Below, in pieces: positions 46,101-54,178 of a stretch of DNA of 54,178 nt (its first letter is position 1; the number at the start of each line of letters is the position of its first letter). The notes beneath the pieces are model-generated. The model was not told the origin of the DNA and did not search any database. It saw nothing but the letters and a program-made list of their open reading frames with translations. Position numbers and translations under genes: made by a program. Source of the DNA: Zygnema cylindricum (lineage: Eukaryota > Streptophyta > Zygnematophyceae > Zygnematales > Zygnemataceae); NCBI GenBank assembly GCA_037447655.1, contig JBBHKE010002036.1:52136-106313 (forward strand), read 5' to 3'.

Positions 46101-46169
46101 GGAGGAGAGAGGGAGAGGATGTTGATGAGTCTTGGAGGAGGGCCGAGCTGGATGGATCAGACAGCATAA
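41884..46169 (+). CDS. Chimeric NUA/TPR-like coiled coil fused to a plant RR-TZF CCCH zinc-finger protein
   Basis: Nine exons chain without a phase break: 41878-41949, 42150-42215, 42417-42506, 42678-42755, 42978-43117, 43435-43498, 43991-44089, 44358-44743 and 44915-46169, giving 747 residues from the ATG at 41884. Residues 1 to about 150 are coiled coil and resemble a stretch of the N-terminal third of plant NUA/TPR ([20 protein letters not shown], then IKAFE). Residues 150-225 are linker. From about 232, [20 protein letters not shown] leads into the Arg-rich motif and two CCCH fingers. The tail, with [22 protein letters not shown] and GKPDW, follows the SZF1/SZF2-type family. Those relatives carry ankyrin repeats before this point; none is found here. 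RR-TZF proteins bind AU-rich RNA and move between nucleus and cytoplasmic granules. Two genes read through by mistake is the alternative. Confidence 0.72.
44358..44962 (+). other. Arg-rich tandem CCCH zinc-finger region
   Basis: Spans the intron 44744-44914, which interrupts an Arg codon. RR motif C262-x5-H268-x4-C273-x3-H277, then ARRRDPRR. Finger 1 C297-x7-C305-x5-C311-x3-H315; 16 residues; finger 2 C332-x5-C338-x4-C343-x3-H347. These spacings are exactly those of the plant-specific RR-TZF family. All ligands are intact. Confidence 0.93.
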
Positions 46170-48422
46170 AGTATTAAGTTTGTGGGTATAACAGTCTATA
46201 GGGAAGATTTATTTGTTTGCATTTTTTCTTTCAGTTCAGGCAGGATTCTGATTTAACTGATGTCGCTCTAAACTTGACACGGAAATCCTGGTTTGACAAA
46301 AAAAAAGGAAGATTTTATTATGTCGAAAAGATTTTATATCACGATGGGTGGATCTGGAGCTTGCAGCTCATCTTCCTCGTAGGGAAGATACAGGGATTTA
46401 CGGAAGTTTCCAGGAAGCAGCAGTCTGGAGAGCAAAATATGCCGCTGGTAAAAACGCAACTGCTCTCATTGTGACATGTGAAGCGATGGGTACTTTCTGT
46501 TCCTTTTGATTCTCTCTCTCTCTCTATTTCTTTCTCTTGGTCAATTTGCGTTCTGACGTGCTGATCGGAGCACCCTGGAAAATGTTATTTTTTTCCCACT
46601 ATTTTGCACAATTAAAAATGTGGAATAAAATGGTGGTGGTTTTATCACTGGCCCCCGATTGGCCCGAAACTTTGACTCTCCTGGCGATATCCTCATTTAC
46701 ATTCTTATTTACGAAGGGCTCATGGGTCGGAGGCGATTTTCAGCGTCTCCAATGGAGCAGATAATAGCTGATTGGATTGGTTTTTTTTCTTTCTTTTTTT
46801 TTATTTTGTTTTAATTTTGGAAACCCATTTTGTTGAGTTACCTTTCGATTTCATTGATTGACTAATTTCTAACACTGATAAAAAGCTTCCTCTCTGGTAG
46901 CAAAAATTTCTTAACTAGTGTTTGTGCACATAGTGAATTTGTGTCGATCATGTTCTTTACGGGATATATTTACGGAAAATGTCCTTTCTATGAGGGATTC
47001 TTTTCCGTTTTCCGTTGAATGCGGATTATTTACTCGGATGAAAAAATACGCTTGTACCATTTTTTGCTTCATTTGGGTCGGTAGAGCATTGGTTCCTCTC
47101 AAAGGAGGCCTCTAAGATCTTCTTCTATATTGACTGCCTATATTTTCTGCATTCAATGCTGTTTAAAGAGTTGGGAAGAGTTAGGAGGAGTTGGTAAAGG
47201 TTTTAGGTCAGTTAAACAAAAAAAAAAAAAAAACAAATTGATGTTTCTGTAATCTTTATGTCGACATTATTTGATTGAATGATCATTTCTTTATCTTGTT
47301 AGTCTGGAATATGGCACTCTTTTGTTTTCTTGTCTGTTCTCCATATGTCTGTGTGCCGGAACAGTGTCGCATGGTAGGTTTTGCGAGCCCTTTGAAAAGA
47401 AATTGGCAAAATTTTGTGATGTGATTTTCTTTGGTCGTCCTGTATTGTTAATTGCATTATTGTTTTTTATTTTTTTTTGGCTCTGACTGCATTTTTTTCC
47501 CCTTACCACATCCATCCCTTTTTTGTTTGGAGTCCACAAATCGGTTCTATGGGATGCTGTATGCTTTTCCAGTTTGAAAACAAAATTGAAATGTTGTTTG
47601 AAGGTGCAACATGTACCATACATAGGTGTTTAAAAAACTGCCATACTCGACAGAGAAATCGTGTTAATTGTTATGTTTCATTTTTTTATTTTTTATGTTG
47701 TAATGAGTTGCATGCCAAAATGAAGGTGATGAATGTGAGAATCAGAGTGTTTGATGTATGTTGTGAAGAAATGAACACTATCTCCATCATCATGTCGTTA
47801 GTGCCTCCATTTAATTTAGGTCTCTATGTAGTTTGTGGCTACTTTTGCTTGCAAGGTGTGTTGTTTCCAGTACCAACTGTTTCTATGTCAGTTTGTACTT
47901 AAGCAGAGTGAGGAGTCACTCTTATGCCATATTGCTTTGTCTTACTGATATTCTTGTTAGGGTTAGAGTGTTGTCTTCAATTCCACTTCAATTAGTGTTG
48001 AATGCCTGAGTACTTCAACTTTTTGGACACGTGGTGGGCGTAAAAGTGGAGCCGCAAAGGTCATCATGACCTGACACATTTTTTATTACCTTTTATATTT
48101 TGACTCACAGGGACATAATTTTCCACTTGAACTTCGGATGTTTTGCACGCTGAAATAATTTTAGCGTTTTGTTTCAAGCTAGAACGGAGAGAAACGAGGT
48201 GTACGATATAAAGAACGAACGTAAAGAAAAAGTGCGACTACACGTGCGACTACTTGACATTTAGTGCGCACGGTACAGTACTACACATAAAGTGTGTGGT
48301 GCTGCAGCAGGAACGCTGAAAAAAAATGAATTACAGTCAGACTGCGCTATCCATTTTATTTTCTATTGAAACTACTCTTGCGGCTTTGATGTTTTTCTTT
48401 TCGGGGTGTTTTCCGTGTACTA
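46170..48422. other. 3' region of the CCCH gene and intergenic DNA
   Basis: T-rich, with a poly-A patch near 47220 and no supported gene. CTTTCAGTTCAGGCAGG at 46228-46244 could be a 3' splice site in a spliced 3' UTR. Frames at 47477-47902 and elsewhere show no domain. Confidence 0.45.
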
Positions 48423-48638
48423 CACCATGTCTCGCTGTTAGGTTAATAATTTCTTCGCCACTTAAAACATCTTTTCTCCGTACTCACTTGTCGGATTTTC
48501 AATTTAAGACCGCCAATCGGAAGCTATAAATCCTACCTTTCAATCGCGACCGTCATATTTAATGTCCGACATATGTGTACAGAGAAAAGATGTTTTAGGT
48601 GGCATAAAAAACATTAACCCTAATAGCGATACTCGCTG
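48423..48638. mobile_element. Hairpin MITE, CTTAAAACATC family
   Basis: TA at 48421-48422 and 48639-48640. Ends CACCATGTCTCGCTGTTAG and CTAATAGCGATACTCGCTG. Arms CTTAAAACATCTTTTCTCCG and AGAGAAAAGATGTTTTAGG. Confidence 0.75.
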
Positions 48639-48640
48639 TA

Positions 48641-49187
48641 CTCTCCCTCGTAAAATATGGCTAAAAGACAGAATCGTATCTTTCTACGTCGCACTGTTCA
48701 CACATGGATGACTGTACATTTGCGAAGATGACACTGAAATAATATGTACGGAATAACGCATGCGACCGACGCGAATATCCCGTTACGTTTATCACTTACG
48801 TGCAGATGACGTGTACACGTATGGACCTCTCACCTTTTGAACCATTTATTAGAAAAAAAAGTGATTTTCTTGAATCATTGATTGACTAAGTGTAAAACTT
48901 CCGTATTTTTTTGGCCGTACGATTCAAAATGTGACAGCTATAATATCCACAACCGCTGGATGCGGGTCACGGAATGACCTAAAAAGTGGCTGAAGCGGTC
49001 CGTACAGAATTAGATACGGATTTTAGATACGGGAAGTCTCATTCTCACCACCACAGTATTTTGTTTGCGGCATTTCTCAAAATTTTCATCACCGAAGCTG
49101 TAGGCTCGGAGAAAAAACAAAAACGACCAATCCAAAGGCAGAACATAGTAATTTTATTTGACACATGGCAGATTTTTAAGTTTGAAC
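48641..49187. other. Intergenic, no gene recognised
   Basis: GTAC-rich DNA between two mobile elements; only short open frames. Confidence 0.45.
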
Positions 49188-49786
49188 CATAGTTCAAAAG
49201 TAGGTAAAAGTACAACCATACAATATGCTTATTGTACGCAAAAAATACAATATACCCTTAAAGACCCATATTATATTGGCCGCAAAATGCAATTAAATAG
49301 TAACAGGGTTGAGTTGCACATGGATCGATAGAGAATTGAACGTCATGTCTAAATTTGAGAAAAAAAACGGACAAAAAAATCCTTTTCTGTGAGTTTTGAG
49401 CGACTTTTTATTTAAACCGTCGGATTTGGACGATCTGACGGTCGTTGATGAAAGTAACGATTTAAGAAGATCACATGAAAATCCCATAACACAACTTACG
49501 ATAGAACTATCGTCAGGTTCGGACGATCGGACGGTCGCTGATCAAAGTAGCGATCTAAGAAGATCACACGGAAAGCCCATAACACAACTTACGCTAAGGC
49601 GGCCTACAAAAGGCCTACAAAAAAAAGCCTACTTTTGAACTATGTCATGAACCAATGAATCACTATGTTCGTACAGGGGTGTGCACAACGCACACACATA
49701 CAGTATGCCTCATCTGTGCGAGTTTTGTGCCAAGTTTTGTGCACCTACCAAACGCCTACCATAAAAACGCCTACTTTTGAACTATG
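49188..49786. mobile_element. hAT-like element with CATAGTTCAAAAGTAGG termini
   Basis: Left end CATAGTTCAAAAGTAGG, right end GCCTACTTTTGAACTATG at 49786. Flanks GTTTGAAC (49180-49187) and GTTTGAAA (49787-49794) match 7 of 8, as an aged 8-base duplication would. A second copy of the right end lies inside, at 49627-49644. An internal unit of about 90 bases (GGACGATCTGACGGTCG ... ATAACACAACTTACG) is tandemly duplicated at 49428-49592. Confidence 0.7.
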
Positions 49787-49794
49787 GTTTGAAA

Positions 49795-50082
49795 GATCCG
49801 ACGGCAGGCTTTCAAAACCTCCTCCGTGAAGAAACCGACGAGGTCAAACGCTAGCCGTCCAGTTTTGATCCGACGGTGCAAAGATTCTACACTATATACA
49901 GATTCCGTACACCTCCGTACAAAATATGGACATTTATGCGTCCGTCGGTTTTTTTTTCTTTTTTTTCCCTTCTATGGTTGACTTTTCAGCGCACTATTTG
50001 ATGCACTATATTGGTGCGTGCGCACGGAATTCACGTGCGACTGCAAAAGCAGTATTGTTGCCGGACACTGTTTCCTGTACGG
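49795..50082. other. Short intergenic spacer
   Basis: A T-rich run near 49950 and a GTAC-rich remainder; no feature recognised. Confidence 0.4.
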
Positions 50083-50084
50083 TA

Positions 50085-50614
50085 CACCGCCAATCGTTAT
50101 TAGCGTTGTGTACGCTAATTCCGTCCCGCTTTTTTTTTTTTTTATTCTCCATTAGTGTAGTTCATTCTATTTTTTTCTTTATTCTATTTAGGGTTATTTT
50201 CAGTACGTTGTCTCTTAAATAGAGTGGTGTACGGTCAATGTCATACCGTACATAAATGTACCTTTTTAACTTAAAAAGTACAATAAATTAGTTTTAGTAA
50301 CCGCGGACGCATGAGAATGTGCATTAAAAAAACCAGGTCGTAAAAAATCCCGTTCCCACATATTCGTCCGACAGCCGCGTTTCGACCGTGTGAATGTATG
50401 ACTTGTGTACGATTTGTCAAATTTTGTACGGAGACCTATATTAGTGTAAGCATGTTTGCGACCGACATTTTTTTTTTCAAAGATCCAAATTACCATAACC
50501 AAACAATTAGAATGTTTGATTTTTTCCAAAATTTTCAAATTCTTAAATAGCGTACACCACGGTAATTATTTTTATACGCTAAAAAAACTTACACGCTAAT
50601 AACGATTGGCGGTG
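50085..50614. mobile_element. 530-base TA-flanked element, CACCGCCAATCGTTATTAG family
   Basis: TA at 50083-50084 and 50615-50616. Ends CACCGCCAATCGTTATTAG and CTAATAACGATTGGCGGTG. Collinear with 33012-33549. Its last 125 bases are identical, in reverse orientation, to 54054-54178. Confidence 0.85.
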
Positions 50615-50616
50615 TA

Positions 50617-51863
50617 GTGCTTTCGTAGCTCAATGAAATGTACAAAATGGGCCGTACGAACCTACGGCTATCTTATACTCCTTCGGCTCTGCGACGAAGC
50701 GACATAGAATCAAATCGGATCAGTTTGTGTATCTATTTGCGAACGAAATAGGAGCGCCCATACGAAATTTTTCTGCTTAAAGATTATAGGCGGAGACCGT
50801 GGTTCCATCGGGAGGTCTTTGTAACTGTACGGAATGTCTGGAGAGACACGTGCTCGATTTACTCGATACCACGTGAGTTAAAGATCAGATATTAATAATC
50901 GTCAAAGGTTTTACAAACCGACCAGTTTCAATATAAAATCTGTATTATATCACTGTACCAAATATGCGTACTATATCATAGTACCATTGAAACGCACTTT
51001 TCCTCGCAGACGCCTTTGTCGTTTTTCGCGCCTGCTTTTCCAGCCTTTGTCTTTTCTTAACAAAATCTCGAAGCTTGGAAAGTGGAAACCAACAAGTCGA
51101 AGGGAGGAAAAGGAGAAGCGTGGCGGGATATCGTACGGCAAGGACTTTCTGCTGGATTCTGGTGGATTCGTGTCCACCTGTCAGGAAGCACATGGACTTC
51201 GTGACGTTTAAAAATGTCGGTGGATTGTCCATTGTTCGACGAATCTTGAAATTCCATGTGTGGTGATATTGCACGTCGGTGTAGTCAGGTACGGAGCCGG
51301 ATGGAGTGATGCCAGATGAAGACCAAAGCATAATCCGACGGTCAATAATTTCATACGGACAAATAGAGAATCATGACCGGATCTTCTGTGATATCGAATT
51401 TCAAAAATTCAGGATAAAAAGTACGAAAAGGAACGGAAAGTACAATATTTTGTAAAATGCCTGAGTTTTCGTCTGATGAGCGTCACCCTGAGTTAAAAGC
51501 TATTCATACATCTTCGGGAACGGTGGAAATATTTGACACGTGTCATTTCGTGGGATAGCGGCCAGCTGCAAGATGATTAGCTCGCATCGGATCTCGGCGA
51601 ACATCGGTAGAATTTTGAAACGAGAAAAGAATCCAAATAGATTCGTATGATTTGCTCAGGGGAGATTTTATTAGGAAAATCTTGATGGTTAAACCCTAAA
51701 AGTACAAAACAATCTCATTTGCAGAGATTTGCTTTTACAGTCGTTGGAGCTACTGTCGTGTAGTGTCGTGTCGCAATGGAGTTGTCTTTTTAGTGTTGAC
51801 ATCACTCTCAGCATTACCGTATGATTCTAACCGACAAGAGGTACACCGTATAATATCTTCTAC
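50617..51863. other. Intergenic, no gene recognised
   Basis: Overlapping frames on both strands near 50945-51331 lack domains. CACTGTACCAAATATGCG with CTATATCATAGTACC is a small imperfect repeat. Nothing else is supported. Confidence 0.45.
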
Positions 51864-52077
51864 CACCGTGTATCGCTGTTAGTGCTAATATTTTTTTCGC
51901 CACTTAAAACTTATTTCTCCGTACACACATGTCAAATTGTATATCTGACGGTTGATATTGAAGTATAACTTCTATAGCTTCCACTTGGCGGTCTCAGATT
52001 AAAAACTGGACAGGTGTGTACGGAGAAAATGTGTTTTTAGTGGCAATTTTTTTTAACCCTAATAGCGATACACGGTG
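51864..52077. mobile_element. Hairpin MITE, CACCGTGTATCGCTGTTAG copy
   Basis: Ends CACCGTGTATCGCTGTTAG and CTAATAGCGATACACGGTG, followed by TA. Arms CCACTTAAAACTTATTTCTCCG and CGGAGAAAATGTGTTTTTAGTGG. Confidence 0.75.
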
Positions 52078-52079
52078 TA

Positions 52080-52779
52080 GTGTTGATAACACCGATTCGG
52101 CGCCCTGAAATATTTACACTTGAACTTCAAATATAATCGATAATTCTATCTTTTCTTTACGTTAAGCAAAATAGTGAAATACGGCTAACTAATTTTCGAT
52201 TACACTAGTTTTTGCTGCTACTAAATATTGTAATGTACGAAATGTAAAAATTCCGCACTGAAAGTGCTTGTTATAATGTTATTACAGAAAAAGTGTCACA
52301 TAACGGCCTCGAGATGGGAAAGTGAGTTAGGGTTGAGAGTTGGAAAGCGCACCCCGATTTGATTTCCGAGCAATAAATACGTTCATAATAATAGTGTTGA
52401 TACAAATATTTATTTATCTACTATATTATCTGTTTCCACTTATGGTGATTACTATAATTACAAATCCTAGAGCTCTTCAAGGCAATTCTTTTTTAAAGTT
52501 GACTCATTTTGTTTGCTGCCAGGTGTAGTAGATACCAGATTTTTTTGTCGGCTACCGCTGGCTACGCTGTCGGTTTGTACGTCACAACGTAGATACACCT
52601 TTTTACATGGTTTTGTCGTTTTTATGTAGCCTGGGTTAATTACTTCATTTCGTTGCTATGGAATGATGGACTTCACTCGTGTTTGAAATTATTTCACATC
52701 AAAAATGGATACAAACCGGTGCAATATTGTTCGATGCTCCATCGGATTCAATACGGTTATTAATATTACAGGAAAAAAA
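52080..52779. other. Intergenic, no gene recognised
   Basis: AT-rich; short frames only. Confidence 0.4.
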
Positions 52780-52787
52780 CGGCGAAC

Positions 52788-53093
52788 CATAGTTTCAAAA
52801 GTAGGTGAAATAGGCCCATACAATATGCCTATTGTATGCAAAACATACAACATGACCTTAAGACCCATATTGTATTCGGACCTATTCGGACCAATTAAAA
52901 CATTCGGACCAAAAATTGGACCAATTAAAACATTCGTACCAAAAAAAATTGTTTACACCGTCAGATTCGGACGATCGGACGGTCGTTGATCAAAGTAGCG
53001 ATCTAAGAAGATCACATGAAAAGCCCATAACACAACTTACGATAAAGCCGCCGACCAAAGGCCTACCATAAAAACGCCTACTTTTGAACTATG
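52788..53093. mobile_element. 306-base hAT-like MITE with perfect 8-base duplication
   Basis: Ends CATAGTTTCAAAAGTAGG and GCCTACTTTTGAACTATG. The flanking CGGCGAAC is repeated exactly at 52780-52787 and 53094-53101. The interior shares GGACGATCGGACGGTCG and AAGCCCATAACACAACTTACG with 49188-49786 and has one copy of the unit duplicated there. Confidence 0.85.
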
Positions 53094-53101
53094 CGGCGAA
53101 C

Positions 53102-54051
53102 GCTTTCTTATTTGTCAGCTTTTGTTATCGGTCGTTGTGATCCATTATTTCGTACGGATGACTACGTTAATATTTGATGATTTTTTCGTTGGAAGAAAAT
53201 TCGGTATCCGTACGCCGTAGGCCTGGCAGTGGCGATCCTCACCGCGATTCTGTAGGTGGCACCTGCAGTCGCCACGTGACAAGTCAGCTTCGGTCATGCA
53301 GTATAGCGACTGATCCAGGTGGGACTTGAGGGCGTCTATTGGTGGACCAGTTGACCAACCTCCCGCTGGAGTCTATCTCTTTCCGTACCAGGCTGTATCT
53401 TATGTACGGCTGTATATCGGTAACGTTGGGCCGATATATATTTGTCCTTTTCGTGGTTCCTGAATAAGCAATATATCGTAGCGCAAAACGTTGCGGTATA
53501 TTAATATATTTCCGTGGATTTGCAACGTCATCATTATCCGTACGATAACTCTTCCCTTTAGGCGAAGCTAGGTCGTCAATTTTGAGGTGCACGATGTATT
53601 TTACCTTATACTCCAACACAAACAGGGTGTCCTGTCTGACAGGATCTGACGTTTTGCGTCTGTTTAGTTCGGAAACGTCAAAATGGTTGTACAGTAATTC
53701 TGATGCTTCTAGGGGGGGTGGATGTCACGGTATACGGTATGGTCTATAGCGTACGGAAATGAATTTGTCAAAAAATGATTGACTTTGGTCCTTCGAGTAA
53801 TAGTACGAAGGATTTTCCGCCAGGATTTTCTGGTCAAACAGTTGTACGGTGAGGATTTGCCGTCAGTTATGCTATCTTTTATCGGGAAACTCGGGGAATA
53901 TCGACATTTCACGCTACATTGCCCACCTTTGGGAGAAAACAAAATTTCTGGCGAAAGTTATAAACGATGATACAAACACTATCAATGGAAGTGGACTTCG
54001 ATACTCCACGTGTCCAGGTTCTAGACTACAGTATAGGTAAGTACAGTACAG
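53102..54051. other. Intergenic, no gene recognised
   Basis: GTAC-rich, with short overlapping frames and no domain. Confidence 0.4.
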
Positions 54052-54053
54052 TA

Positions 54054-54178
54054 CACCGCCAATCGTTATTAGCGTGTAAGTTTTTTTAGCGTATAAAAAT
54101 AATTACCGTGGTGTACGCTATTTAAGAATTTGAAAATTTTGGAAAAAATCAAACATTCTAATTGTTTGGTTATGGTAA
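54054..54178. mobile_element. TA-flanked element cut by the window edge
   Basis: Begins CACCGCCAATCGTTATTAG after TA at 54052-54053. The visible 125 bases are the exact reverse complement of the right end of 50085-50614. Confidence 0.85.

Overview
This window is eukaryotic nuclear DNA from the green (streptophyte) lineage. It has spliced genes with GT-AG introns, a protein with the plant-specific Arg-rich tandem CCCH zinc finger, a hydrolase with a plastid-type leader, and telomere-like AAACCCTAA boxes. It is not bacterial. I cannot name the species; a land plant or a close algal relative fits.

Four protein genes could be assembled by chaining splice sites in phase. (1) Minus strand, 2860 down to the left edge: an alpha/beta hydrolase with a putative plastid leader, five exons visible, C-terminus beyond the window. 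(2) Plus strand, 14306-16027: a single-exon coding region for UTP18, a WD40 protein of the small-subunit processome, preceded by a long purine tract and then a long pyrimidine tract. (3) Minus strand, 32002-19661: a nuclear TFIIS-central-domain protein with a large repetitive disordered exon and a C-terminal CxxC-G-W motif, resembling the C-terminal half of plant BAH-TFIIS proteins of the AIPP3/BDT1 kind. Its roughly 5 kb intron holds a 1 kb inverted repeat and a 2 kb 18-bp minisatellite. (4) Plus strand, 41884-46169: ten in-phase exons, counting one uncertain upstream exon, that join a coiled-coil segment like the nuclear-pore protein NUA/TPR to the C-terminal half of a plant RR-TZF (SZF-type) CCCH protein, where relatives carry ankyrin repeats. 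This apparent chimera is the most interesting object here.

The rest is repeat-dense intergenic DNA. At least two groups of non-autonomous elements with TA target sites share the terminal word TATTAGCG; one pair abuts at a shared TA, and two copies 3.4 kb apart are identical over about 125 bp. There are also two hAT-like elements (one CAGAGGTCGCAAA-ended in a poly-C run, one CATAGTTCAAAAGTAGG-ended with a perfect 8-bp duplication), long inverted repeats, purine/pyrimidine mirror tracts and several minisatellites. I saw no reverse transcriptase, transposase, rRNA, complete tRNA or CRISPR array.

The four genes show no operon-like relation. They are ordinary neighbours: plastid or lipid-type hydrolase, ribosome biogenesis, chromatin/transcription, and RNA binding.
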